Positions 11,519 through 22,312 of a DNA stretch of 64,000 nucleotides are shown in pieces (position 1 is the stretch's first letter; the number at the start of each line of letters is the position of its first letter). The notes beneath the pieces were generated by a model. That model was not told where the DNA came from. It did not search any database and worked only from the letters and a program-made list of their open reading frames with translations. Source of the DNA: Actinoplanes sp. SE50/110 (GTDB taxonomy: Bacteria > Actinomycetota > Actinomycetes > Mycobacteriales > Micromonosporaceae); contig NZ_LT827010.1 in the NCBI RefSeq assembly GCF_900119315.1, forward strand, positions 2,885,001 through 2,949,000. Direction: 5' to 3'. The position numbers and the translations under genes are program-made.

Positions 11519-13816
11519 ATGACCCCGTTCCCGATCAGCCGCCGCGGCCTGCTGCAGGCGGCCGGCGCCGGCGCGGTGGCCGCCGGCCTCGGGCCGATCT
11601 CCCGGGCCGACGCTGCGGCGGTTGCGCCGGCCCGGGCCGACCTCGGTGTCTCGGCCTTCCCGTTCGACCTCGGACAGGTGCGGCTGACCACCGGACGATT
11701 CCTGGACAACCAGACGCGCACGCTGAACTACCTGCGCTTCGTCGACGCCGACCGGCTGCTCTACAACTTCCGGGCCAACCACGGCAGGAGCACCGGCGGC
11801 GCCGCGGCCAACGGCGGCTGGGACGCGCCCGACTTCCCGTTCCGCACCCACGTGCAGGGTCACTTCCTGACCGCGTGGGCGCAGGCCTGGGCCGCGCTGG
11901 GCGACACCACCTGCCGGGACCGGGCGAACTACATGGTCGCCGAGCTGGCCAAGTGTCAGGCGGCCAACGGCTACCTGTCCGGTTTCCCGGAGTCCGACTT
12001 CACCGCCCTGGAGGCGGGCACCCTCAGCAACGGCAACGTCCCCTACTACTGCGTGCACAAGACGCTCGCCGGGCTGCTCGACGTCTGGCGGCTGATCGGC
12101 GGCACCCAGGCCCGCGACGTGCTGCTGCGGCTCGCGGGATGGGTCGACACCCGGACCGCGCGGCTGACCACCAGCCAGATGCAGGCCATGCTGGGTACCG
12201 AGTTCGGTGGCATGAACGAGGTGCTGGCCGACATCTACCAGCAGACCGGCGACGGCCGCTGGCTCGCCACCGCCCAGCGGTTCGACCACGCCGCCGTCTT
12301 CACCCCGCTGGCCGCGGGCGCCGACCAGCTCAACGGGCTGCACGCCAACACCCAGGTGCCCAAGTGGGTGGGTGCCGTCCGGGAGTACAAGGCCACCGGC
12401 ACCACCCGCTACCGCGACATCGGGCTCAACGCCTGGAACATCACCACGGGCGCGCACACCTACGCGATCGGCGGCAACAGCCAGGCCGAGCATTTCCGTG
12501 CCCCGAACGCGATCGCCGGCTACCTCACCAACGACACCTGCGAGCACTGCAACTCCTACAACATGCTCAAGCTGACCCGGGAACTGTGGCTGACCGACCC
12601 GGACCGGGCGGCGTACTTCGACTTCTACGAGCGGGCGCTGCTCAACCACCTGATCGGCGCGCAGAACCCGGCCGACAGCCATGGCCACATCACCTACTTC
12701 ACCCCGCTACGGCCCGGCGGGCGGCGCGGGGTGGGACCGGCCTGGGGCGGCGGCACCTGGTCCACCGACTACGCCAGCTTCTGGTGCTGCCAGGGCACCG
12801 GGGTCGAGACCAACACCAAGCTGATGGAGTCGATCTACTTCTTCAGCGGGACCACCCTGACGGTCAACCTGTTCACCCCCTCGGTGCTGTCCTGGGCCGA
12901 GCGGGGCATCACCGTCACGCAGGCCACCGCGTACCCGGTCAGCGACACCACCACGCTGACCGTGTCCGGCACGCCGAGTGGGACCTGGAGCATCCGGGTG
13001 CGCATTCCGGGCTGGACGACCGGCGCCACCCTCGCGGTCAACGGCGTGGCGCAGGGCGTCGGCGCCACCCCGGGCGGCTATGCCACCGTCACCCGCGCCT
13101 GGGCGGCGGGCGACGTGCTGACCGTCCGGCTCCCGATGCGAGTGATCATGCAGCCGGCTGCCGACAACCCCGCGGTGCAGGCGATCACGTACGGCCCGGT
13201 GGTGCTCTGCGGCAACTACGGCGGCACCACGCTGTCGGCGCATCCGTCGCTGAACGTGTCGTCCATCGCCCGGACCGGGAGCGGCAGCCTGGCCTTCACG
13301 GCTACCGCGAACGGCGCCACCGTGTCGCTCGGCCCGTTCCCCGACGCGCAGGGGTTCGACTACGCCGTCTACTGGAACACCGGGTCCGGTGGTGAAGCGG
13401 CCTACCAGGTGGTGAACGTCGCGTCCGGGCTGGTGTTGGGCGTCCAGGACATGTCCACCGCGGACGGCGGCCGGGTGATCGTCTGGGGCGACACCGGCAC
13501 CGCGGACCACCGGTGGGTCCAGGTGCCCGACGGCGGCGCCGTGCGGTTCCGCAACGTCAACAGCGGCAAGGTCCTCGGCGTCCAGAACATGGCGACCACC
13601 GACAACGCCCCCGTCCTGCAGTGGGCCGACAACGGCACCGCCGATCACCGCTGGACGCTGGTCGCCAACGCCGACGGCTCGTACCGGATCCGCAACGTCA
13701 ACAGCGGCCGGGTGCTCGCCGTGTCCGGCGGTGCGAGCACCTGGGGGAGCCAGGTGGTCCAGACGTCCGACACCGGCGGCACCGGCAACAACTGGCGTCT
13801 CGTCCGGGTCGCCTGA
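11519..13816 (+). CDS. Tat-exported GH127 beta-L-arabinofuranosidase (DUF1680) with C-terminal ricin-type lectin domain
   Basis: A 765-residue exported enzyme. AAGGAG (11507-11512) precedes the ATG. The N-terminus [20 protein letters not shown] is a twin-arginine signal. The (alpha/alpha)6 domain covers about residues 45-500, with the Zn/cysteine-glutamate signature of the family: [19 protein letters not shown] and [10 protein letters not shown]. In characterised GH127 members a Zn-bound Cys is the nucleophile, and the enzyme releases beta-linked L-arabinofuranose. A beta-sandwich follows, then a ricin-B-like domain (about 625-765) with [11 protein letters not shown] repeats. It is third functional gene of the GH27 operon, 31 bp ahead of GH62. 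Confidence 0.88.
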   Translation: MTPFPISRRGLLQAAGAGAVAAGLGPISRADAAAVAPARADLGVSAFPFDLGQVRLTTGRFLDNQTRTLNYLRFVDADRLLYNFRANHGRSTGGAAANGGWDAPDFPFRTHVQGHFLTAWAQAWAALGDTTCRDRANYMVAELAKCQAANGYLSGFPESDFTALEAGTLSNGNVPYYCVHKTLAGLLDVWRLIGGTQARDVLLRLAGWVDTRTARLTTSQMQAMLGTEFGGMNEVLADIYQQTGDGRWLATAQRFDHAAVFTPLAAGADQLNGLHANTQVPKWVGAVREYKATGTTRYRDIGLNAWNITTGAHTYAIGGNSQAEHFRAPNAIAGYLTNDTCEHCNSYNMLKLTRELWLTDPDRAAYFDFYERALLNHLIGAQNPADSHGHITYFTPLRPGGRRGVGPAWGGGTWSTDYASFWCCQGTGVETNTKLMESIYFFSGTTLTVNLFTPSVLSWAERGITVTQATAYPVSDTTTLTVSGTPSGTWSIRVRIPGWTTGATLAVNGVAQGVGATPGGYATVTRAWAAGDVLTVRLPMRVIMQPAADNPAVQAITYGPVVLCGNYGGTTLSAHPSLNVSSIARTGSGSLAFTATANGATVSLGPFPDAQGFDYAVYWNTGSGGEAAYQVVNVASGLVLGVQDMSTADGGRVIVWGDTGTADHRWVQVPDGGAVRFRNVNSGKVLGVQNMATTDNAPVLQWADNGTADHRWTLVANADGSYRIRNVNSGRVLAVSGGASTWGSQVVQTSDTGGTGNNWRLVRVA

Positions 13817-13847
13817 CCCCGGACCCACCACCACAGGGAGAGAGCTC

Positions 13848-15239
13848 GTGAAGAGAACCAGACCAATCTCCGCGTACGCGGCGGCAGCCGGCGTCGGTCT
13901 GCTGGCCTCGACGGCCGCGGTGATGACGGTGCCCGCGCACGCCGCGGCCGCCGGGTGCTCGGTCACCTACGCCGTGTCGTCGCAGTGGGACGGCGGTTTC
14001 GGCGCCAACGTCTCGGTCACCAACCTCGGTGATCCGCTCACCGGCTGGACGGTGACCTGGACGTACGGCGCCGGGCAGACCGTGACGCAGGCCTGGAACG
14101 CCACGGTGACCCAGAGCGGTTCGGCGGTCACCGCGAAGAACGTCGCCTACAACGGCTCGGTCGCCACCGGCGGCACCGTGTCGTTCGGCTTCAACGGCTC
14201 GTGGACCGGCAGCAACCCGGCGCCGGCCGGGTTCGCGGTCAACGGCGTCGCCTGCACCGGATCGCCGGGCTCGCCGTCCCCGTCCAGTCCGTCCCCGTCG
14301 TCGCCGTCCCCGTCGCCCTCGACCCCGGGCGGGACGTGCACGCTGCCGTCGACCTACCGATGGAGCTCGACCGGAGCGCTCGCTCAGCCGAAGTCCGGCT
14401 GGGTGGCGCTGAAGGACTTCACCAACGTCGTCTACAACGGCAAGCACCTGGTGTACGCGTCGGACGTCGCCGGCTCCGGCTACGGATCGATGGCCTTCAC
14501 CCCGTTCACCGACTGGTCGGACATGGCCGCGGCCGGCCAGAACGGGATGAGCCAGGGCACGGTCGCGCCGACCCTGTTCTACTTCGCGCCGAAGAACATC
14601 TGGGTGCTGGCCTACCAGTGGGGGCCCACCGCGTTCAGCTACAAGACCTCCACCGACCCGACCAACGCCAACGGCTGGTCGGCGCCGCAGACCCTGTTCA
14701 CCGGCAGCATCACCGGCTCCGGCACCGGCGTGATCGACCAGACGCTGATCGGCGACGGGCAGAACATGTACCTGTTCTTCGCCGGGGACAACGGCAGGAT
14801 CTACCGGGCGAGCATGCCGATCGCGAACTTCCCGGGCAGCTTCGGCTCCTCGTACACCACGGTCCTGAGCGACTCGACGAACAACCTGTTCGAGGCCGTT
14901 CAGGTCTACAGGGTGCAGGGACAGAACCAGTACCTGATGATCGTCGAGGCGATCGGCAGCCGGGGCCGCTACTTCCGGTCGTTCACCGCGAGCAGCCTCG
15001 GCGGCTCCTGGACCCCGCAGGCGGCGTCCGAGAGCAACCCGTTCGCCGGCGCGGCCAACAGCGGCGCCACCTGGACCAACGACATCAGCCACGGCGACCT
15101 GGTGCGGAACAACCCGGACCAGACGATGACCGTCGACCCGTGCCACCTGCAGCTGTTGTACCAGGGCAAGAACCCCGGTGCCGGCGGCACGTACGACCAG
15201 CTGCCCTGGCGCCCGGGCCTGCTGACCCTGCAGCGCTGA
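13848..15239 (+). CDS. Secreted GH62 alpha-L-arabinofuranosidase with N-terminal CBM2
   Basis: A 463-residue secreted enzyme that removes arabinofuranose from arabinoxylan. The GTG at 13848 follows GGGAG (13836-13840). The signal peptide (cleavage near AHA-AA) leads to a CBM2 domain (residues about 36-135), a Ser/Pro linker (about 138-162) and a GH62 propeller (about 165-463). Residues expected to be catalytic are the Asp in ALKDFT, the Asp in [10 protein letters not shown] and the Glu in LFEAVQVY. Last gene of the operon that begins with GH27. The GH62 part is nearly the same, over long stretches of DNA, as the GH62 module of the fusion at 17319-19739. Confidence 0.93.
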   Translation: MKRTRPISAYAAAAGVGLLASTAAVMTVPAHAAAAGCSVTYAVSSQWDGGFGANVSVTNLGDPLTGWTVTWTYGAGQTVTQAWNATVTQSGSAVTAKNVAYNGSVATGGTVSFGFNGSWTGSNPAPAGFAVNGVACTGSPGSPSPSSPSPSSPSPSPSTPGGTCTLPSTYRWSSTGALAQPKSGWVALKDFTNVVYNGKHLVYASDVAGSGYGSMAFTPFTDWSDMAAAGQNGMSQGTVAPTLFYFAPKNIWVLAYQWGPTAFSYKTSTDPTNANGWSAPQTLFTGSITGSGTGVIDQTLIGDGQNMYLFFAGDNGRIYRASMPIANFPGSFGSSYTTVLSDSTNNLFEAVQVYRVQGQNQYLMIVEAIGSRGRYFRSFTASSLGGSWTPQAASESNPFAGAANSGATWTNDISHGDLVRNNPDQTMTVDPCHLQLLYQGKNPGAGGTYDQLPWRPGLLTLQR

Positions 15240-15572
15240 CCGCCTCGACGTCACCGGTGCGGCCACCGCCGAGGGGGCCGCGGTCGAACCCGTGGTCCGG
15301 CGACGGGGGATCGCATCAGCGGTGGCTCCGCACCTGAAAAACAGTCCACGGAAGTGTTATGCCGTCGGCGTCCGGAAGGTCGAGGTGACGCCGACGGCGA
15401 TCACCTTGAATGTGGCGAAACATCCTGGCAATGTTCGGTACGCGACTGTTAGCGCGCGCATTGTCCGCCGGGCCGGCGACGGTGCGCCGCGGATCACCAG
15501 CCGGCGAGGTTGACCTGGCGACCGTGGTCGTTCACAGTCTGTTGGCCCGCGGTGTGACGATGACGAGGGAAC
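15240..15572 (+). promoter_or_regulatory. Promoter region of the sigma-AbfB gene, copying the GH27-operon promoter
   Basis: No gene is seen in this 333-bp gap. The block 15406-15461 aligns with 8101-8157: TTGAATGT (15406-15413), GAAACATCCTGGCAA (15417-15431), TTCGG (15434-15438) and CTGTTAGCGC (15446-15455). TGGCAA is followed after 19 bp by AGCGCGCGCA, a weaker operator core than the AGCGCTCCCA seen elsewhere. This suggests that the sigma gene is expressed together with the enzymes, and perhaps less tightly repressed. Confidence 0.6.
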
Positions 15573-17096
15573 ATGGCAGCTACCCGGACGGACGCCGCCG
15601 GTCTGGTCCGGGCGGCTCAGGCCGGTAACCGCGCCGCCCGCGACGAGCTGGTCGGGGCGTACCTGCCGGTCGTCTACACGATCGTCCGGCAGGCCCTCGA
15701 CACCGACCCGGACGTCGATGACGTGGCTCAGGACATCATGCTGCGCGTGCTGCGGCAGCTGCGGTCGCTGCGCTCCCCGGACAGCTTCCGGTCCTGGCTG
15801 GTGGCGATCGCCCTGCGGCAGGTCAGCACGCACCAGCACCGCCGGGCCCGGGACGCGGCCCGGGCGGTGCCGATCGACGAGGCCGCCGGGGTGCCGGACG
15901 TCGGCGCGGAGTTCGAGGGCGTCACCGGTCTGCGCGCCGACCTGTCGGCGCAGCGCCGCCAGGTGCGCCGGGCCGGCCGCTGGCTGGACCCGGACGACCG
16001 GTCCCTGCTGTCGCTGTGGCTGCTGGAGGCCTCCGGGCACCTGACCCGGGCGGAGCTCGCCGACGCGCTCGGCGTCACGGTGGTGCACGCCGGCGTCCGC
16101 GTCCAGCGGATGCGCGCCCAGCTGGAGGTGAGCCGGGCGATCGTGGCGGCCCTGGACGCCGAGCCGCGGTGCCCCCGGCTCGGTGCGGAGCTGGCCGGCT
16201 GGCCCGGGACGCCGGGCCCGCGGTGGCGCAAACGCCTGGCCCGGCATGTCCGTGGCTGCCCGGTCTGCACCCGGGCGGCCGGCGATCTGGTGCCCGCCGA
16301 GCGCCTGCTGCCCGGCCTGCTGCTGCTCCCGGTGCCCGCGGCGCTGACCGCGACGGTGCTGGCCAAGAGCGTGGGTGCCGGGGCGGTGCTGTCCGTCGCC
16401 GCCGGCAAGGCGGGCGTGTTCGGCCAGCTGGCGGCGCTGGCCGCGGCGCACCCGGTGGTGACCGCGGTGACCGCCGGCACGCTGATCGTCGGCGCCACCG
16501 CGGGCGCGGTCTCGGTGACCGCGCCGGAGGTGCCGCGACCGGCGACGATCGCGCGGACCCCGCAGCCGGCCACCATCGCGGCGCCGGCGCCGGTCACCGC
16601 ACGCGCCACCACGGGTGCCACCCGGGGCACCACCCCGAGGCCGGCCGGAACCGGCACGCTGCGCGCCGGTCCGGTGTCGCTGGAGGCGGCGAACGCCACC
16701 GGGCGCTACATCACGGCGGCCGGCAGCTACGGCATGCTGATCGGGACCGGCCGGGGCGGCCCGGCGGCGACCCGGCAACCGGCCACCTTCCGCGCGGTGG
16801 CCGGGCTGAACGACCAGCGGTGCTTCTCGTTCCGCGCGGCCGACGGCCGATACCTGCGGCACGCCTCGTGGCGGCTGCGGCTGAACGCCGACGACGGCAC
16901 GGCGCTGTTCCGTGGGGACGCCACCTTCTGCCCCGGCGCGGGCCAGGCGGCCGGCTCGATCACGCTGGAGTCGTCCAACTATCCGGGCTGGTTCCTCCGG
17001 CACCGCGGCGACGAGCTGTGGGTGGACCAGTTCGACGGTTCCGCGGCCTTCCGGGCCGACGGGTCGTTCCTGGTACGCCCGGGGCTGGCTGGCTGA
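15573..17096 (+). CDS. Transmembrane ECF sigma factor with zinc-binding motif and extracellular AbfB (arabinofuranose-binding) domain
   Basis: A 507-residue multidomain protein. Residues about 10-80 are sigma region 2 (DVDDVAQDIMLRVLRQL, FRSWLVAIAL); about 135-190 are a region 4 helix-turn-helix (ELADALGVTVVHAGVRVQRM). Next comes an anti-sigma-like zinc motif, His225-x3-Cys229-x2-Cys232 (RHVRGCPVCT). After a hydrophobic stretch and a clear transmembrane helix (about 294-315), an Ala/Thr/Pro linker leads to an AbfB/CBM42-type domain (about 365-505; SSNYPGWFLRHRGDELW). AbfB domains bind arabinofuranose side chains. The likely role is sensing arabinoxylan outside and releasing or activating the sigma domain inside; this is inference. 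GAGG (15565-15568) precedes the ATG. It lies between the GH62 and GH10-GH62 genes. Confidence 0.85.
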   Translation: MAATRTDAAGLVRAAQAGNRAARDELVGAYLPVVYTIVRQALDTDPDVDDVAQDIMLRVLRQLRSLRSPDSFRSWLVAIALRQVSTHQHRRARDAARAVPIDEAAGVPDVGAEFEGVTGLRADLSAQRRQVRRAGRWLDPDDRSLLSLWLLEASGHLTRAELADALGVTVVHAGVRVQRMRAQLEVSRAIVAALDAEPRCPRLGAELAGWPGTPGPRWRKRLARHVRGCPVCTRAAGDLVPAERLLPGLLLLPVPAALTATVLAKSVGAGAVLSVAAGKAGVFGQLAALAAAHPVVTAVTAGTLIVGATAGAVSVTAPEVPRPATIARTPQPATIAAPAPVTARATTGATRGTTPRPAGTGTLRAGPVSLEAANATGRYITAAGSYGMLIGTGRGGPAATRQPATFRAVAGLNDQRCFSFRAADGRYLRHASWRLRLNADDGTALFRGDATFCPGAGQAAGSITLESSNYPGWFLRHRGDELWVDQFDGSAAFRADGSFLVRPGLAG

Positions 17097-17180
17097 GCCG
17101 ACCCGGGCACCGCCCGCCGGATAACCGAAAAATGCTTTCCCGATTCTGTTATGCGCGCGTATTTGCGCTGGTCGGGGTGA

Positions 17181-19739
<2,559 letters not shown>

Positions 19740-19746
19740 CGCGACC

Positions 19747-19789
19747 GGTCCGTGGGGCGTCCGCACCCCGGTGAGGACGCCCACGGACC
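19747..19789 (+). terminator. Terminator after GH10-GH62
   Basis: A 15-bp stem with one bulge: GGTCCGTGGGGCGTCC at 19747-19762 pairs with GGACGCCCACGGACC at 19775-19789, starting 8 bp after the stop codon. An AT-rich stretch (19800-19820) follows soon after. Confidence 0.75.
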
Positions 19790-19954
19790 GTCGTACTGTG
19801 CAATAAAGTTTAAAATTGTAGGAGGTTGACAAGATCATTGCGGTCGCGTTGACTCCGGGGATCGCTTTCGCGAAGACCATTCGCCCTGTTCCCGTTCACC
19901 CTCAGGTGTGCCGGTACCCCGCGCCACCTGTCGGGTCCCCCAGGAGTCACCTCG

Positions 19955-20686
19955 ATGCCGGAGTCCCCCCGCTCCGACCGCCGGCCGATACTGGCGCTCG
20001 CTGCCGCAACCCTGACCGTTCTTGTCGGCTACTCGGCCGTCGCCACCTTCCTGCTCCGGACGGAACGCTCACCGCAGGCCATGCCGGCGCCGCAACCGCC
20101 GCCGGTGTGGACCATGCCGTCGGCCCAGCCACCGGTCTCCGTCGCCCCGGCACCCAGCACCCGGCCGGTCCTCGACCCGGTGTCCCGGCACAGCCCCGCC
20201 GCGCCCGTCCCGCCGCCGCGCCCCAGCCGGACCACGGCCGGCCGCCGCACCGCACCGCCCCGCCTCCTCGCCGGGACCACGCTCGGGCTCGGCTTCGCCG
20301 GCTTCCCCGAATACCGGATCCGCCGCTGGGACACCGCCGTCATCGTCGCCGCGGTCACGGCCGCGAGCAGCTCGCACGACCGGCGCGACGCCCGGTTCAC
20401 GGTGCGGGCCGGACGGGCCGACCCCCGCTGCGTCTCGTTCGAATCGGCCGGCGAACCCGGACGCTTCCTGCGGCACCGCGAATTCCTGCTGCGGCTCGAG
20501 CCGGCCGACGGCAGCTCGCTGTTCGACCAGGACGCCACCTTCTGCCCGGAACGCACCGGCGGCGGATTCGCGCTGCGGTCGGTGAACTATCCGCAGCGCC
20601 ACCTGATGCTGGCCGCCGACGGCATCCGCCTGGAACCGTCCGCGACCAGGCAGGCGACCGTCTTCGAAGCCTGCCCGGCCCTGTGA
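19955..20686 (+). CDS. Membrane-anchored AbfB (arabinofuranose-binding) domain protein
   Basis: A 243-residue protein with a single N-terminal membrane helix (about 12-34, LALAAATLTVLVGYSAVATFL), a Pro-rich spacer (about 40-100) and an extracellular AbfB/CBM42-like domain (about 105-243; FAGFPEYRIRRWD, GRFLRHREFLLRLEP, SVNYPQRHLMLA). No catalytic domain is present. AGGAG precedes the ATG. The AbfB part is related to that of the sigma-AbfB protein, including the DG..LF..DATFCP stretch. It could act as an arabinan-binding surface protein or co-sensor. Its stop overlaps the GTG of the DivIVA-like gene (GTGA), so the two are translationally coupled. The 215-bp gap upstream has an AT-rich tract and TTGACA at 19826, but no clear -10. 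Confidence 0.75.
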   Translation: MPESPRSDRRPILALAAATLTVLVGYSAVATFLLRTERSPQAMPAPQPPPVWTMPSAQPPVSVAPAPSTRPVLDPVSRHSPAAPVPPPRPSRTTAGRRTAPPRLLAGTTLGLGFAGFPEYRIRRWDTAVIVAAVTAASSSHDRRDARFTVRAGRADPRCVSFESAGEPGRFLRHREFLLRLEPADGSSLFDQDATFCPERTGGGFALRSVNYPQRHLMLAADGIRLEPSATRQATVFEACPAL

Positions 20687-21582
20687 CAGCATCGTTCCGG
20701 GACGACGACCGGCTTCCGCACCGCCCCGAACCCGAGACGGCGCCGCACCCCGCCGGCGACCGCCCTGGCCGCCGCCCTGGCCGCCGCCCGGAGGCCGAGA
20801 CGGCGCCGTACCCCGCCGGCGACCGCCCGGCCCGCCGCCCGGACGCCGAGACGGCGCCGTACCGCGCCGGCGCCCGTCCGGCCCGTCGCCCCGAAGCCCG
20901 GGCGGCGCCGTACCCCGCCGACGACCGCCCCGAACCCGAGACGGCGCCGTTCCGCGGGCCTGCGCCCGGCTCGCCCGGCTACGACCGGGATCAGGTCGAC
21001 GGCTTCCTCGACGTGCTGGAGCGGGAGATGTCCCGGCTGCGCGCCGAGAACCGTGCGCTGCGCCGCGACCTGCACGAGGTGGAGCCCGGCATCGAGCCGC
21101 AGCGTGCGCAGGCCGAGCTGCAGCGTGTGGAAGCCGAGCTGCAACAAGCCGAGGCCGGCCGCGAACGGGCCTGGCAGCACGCCGCGGCCGTCGAACACGA
21201 ACTGGCGCAGGCCCGCCGGGCCGGTGCCGAGGCGCCGGCGGCCGCCCGGCGCGCCGACGTGCTCACCATGGCGCAGCGCGCCGCCGACGAGGAGGTGCGC
21301 GACGCCCGCGGGGAGGCCGCGCGGCTGCTCGGCGCCGCGCGCGCCGAAGCCGACCGGCTGGTCAGCCAGGCCGAACTCAGCGCCTCCACGGTGGTCAGCG
21401 ACGCCCGGCACCGGCACACCGAGGCGGTCCGGACGCTCGCCGCCGAACGGGACGCCGCCCGCTCCGACATCGACCGGCTGCTGCTGGTGATCACGGCGCA
21501 GCGGGAGACGCTGCGGCAGCACATCAACCAGCGGTTGGACGAGCTGGCCGACGGGCGACCCCGGCTGGCACCCCGGGGCTGA
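20683..21582 (+). CDS. DivIVA-like coiled-coil protein with N-terminal Pro/Ala/Arg repeats
   Basis: A 299-residue cytoplasmic protein. The GTG at 20683 overlaps the stop of the AbfB gene. Residues about 1-95 are low complexity, with 17-residue units such as RRPEAETAPYPAGDRPA repeated about three times (DNA near 20790-20940). From about residue 98 a DivIVA-type N-terminal motif follows (PGYDRDQVDGFLDVLEREMS), then long Ala/Glu/Arg coiled coil to about 285. DivIVA proteins sit on curved membrane at actinobacterial poles and recruit cell-wall synthesis. Size and lack of the canonical N-terminal start suggest a specialised paralogue, not the housekeeping one. Confidence 0.7.
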   Translation: MTASFRDDDRLPHRPEPETAPHPAGDRPGRRPGRRPEAETAPYPAGDRPARRPDAETAPYRAGARPARRPEARAAPYPADDRPEPETAPFRGPAPGSPGYDRDQVDGFLDVLEREMSRLRAENRALRRDLHEVEPGIEPQRAQAELQRVEAELQQAEAGRERAWQHAAAVEHELAQARRAGAEAPAAARRADVLTMAQRAADEEVRDARGEAARLLGAARAEADRLVSQAELSASTVVSDARHRHTEAVRTLAAERDAARSDIDRLLLVITAQRETLRQHINQRLDELADGRPRLAPRG

Positions 21583-21585
21583 GCG

Positions 21586-21855
21586 TCAGGAGGCGTACCG
21601 GCGCTCGGCCCGGGCCCGCGCCTTCGCCGCCTCCACCTCCCGGTCCCGCGGCGCGGCGGTCGTCACCAGGCCGTCCAGCAGAGCCTGCGTGGCCGCCGTG
21701 ATCGCCGCGACCGCCTCGTCGAAGACCGCCTGGTTGGCCTGCGACGGCCGGGTCGTCCCGGCGATCTTGCGGACGTACTGCAGGGCGGCGGCCTGCACCT
21801 CGTCGGTCGTCGCCGGCGGCTCGAAGTTGTGCAACTGGTGGATGCTGCGGCACAC
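21586..21855 (-). CDS. DUF2277 family small protein
   Basis: An 89-residue protein beginning MCRSIHQLHNFEPPAT, the fixed start of the DUF2277 family, with ALQYVRKIAGTTRPSQANQ and VTTAAPRDREVEAAKARARAE. The GTG start has AAGGAG at a 6-nt spacing. DUF2277 proteins are of unknown function. The gene ends 3 bp from the DivIVA-like stop on the other strand and is divergent from the DUF1992 gene. Confidence 0.9.
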   Translation of the reverse strand: MCRSIHQLHNFEPPATTDEVQAAALQYVRKIAGTTRPSQANQAVFDEAVAAITAATQALLDGLVTTAAPRDREVEAAKARARAERRYAS

Positions 21856-21922
21856 GTTCGGCTCCTTCGCGGTTACCCGATGTCGCCAAGAATCTATGCC
21901 ATCCGGACCCTAAGCTTGTCCC

Positions 21923-22312
21923 ATGGGCGCCTACTGGTACGAGTCATCCATCGACCGCCAGCTGCGTGAGGCCACCGAGCGCGGCGAGTTCGACAACCTG
22001 CCCGGGGCGGGGAAGCCGCTCGCCGGCCACGGCGAGGAGTACGACGAGGACTGGTGGGTCAAGGACTGGCTGCGCCGGGAGGGCGCGACCGCCGGCGTGG
22101 TCCCGCCCACCCTGGCCCTGCGCCGGGCCGCCGAGGATCTGACGACGGTGGTCGACCGCCTGCACACCGAGCGCGAGGTCCGGGAGCATGTCGCGGACCT
22201 CAACACCCGGATCGACAAGGCCCGGCGCGGGCACCTGGACGGCCCGCCGGTGATCCTGCCACCGTTCGACGCGGACGCCGTGGTGCGAGCCTGGCGAATC
22301 AGAAGACCCTGA
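21923..22312 (+). CDS. DUF1992 (DnaJC28-like) domain protein
   Basis: A 129-residue soluble protein. Residues 5-75 carry the DUF1992 signature: YESSIDRQLREATERGEFDN, LPGAGKPL, and DEDWWVKDWLRREG. Related domains occur in DnaJ homologue subfamily C member 28, but no J domain is present. Function unknown. It converges with and overlaps by 14 bp the 3' end of the galactose-oxidase-like gene. Confidence 0.88.
   Translation: MGAYWYESSIDRQLREATERGEFDNLPGAGKPLAGHGEEYDEDWWVKDWLRREGATAGVVPPTLALRRAAEDLTTVVDRLHTEREVREHVADLNTRIDKARRGHLDGPPVILPPFDADAVVRAWRIRRP

Noticed and set aside
19826..19854. TTGACA promoter upstream of the AbfB anchor gene
   Set aside because: The only hexamer at 17 bp is TTGACT, a poor -10 box, so I do not list it as a promoter.
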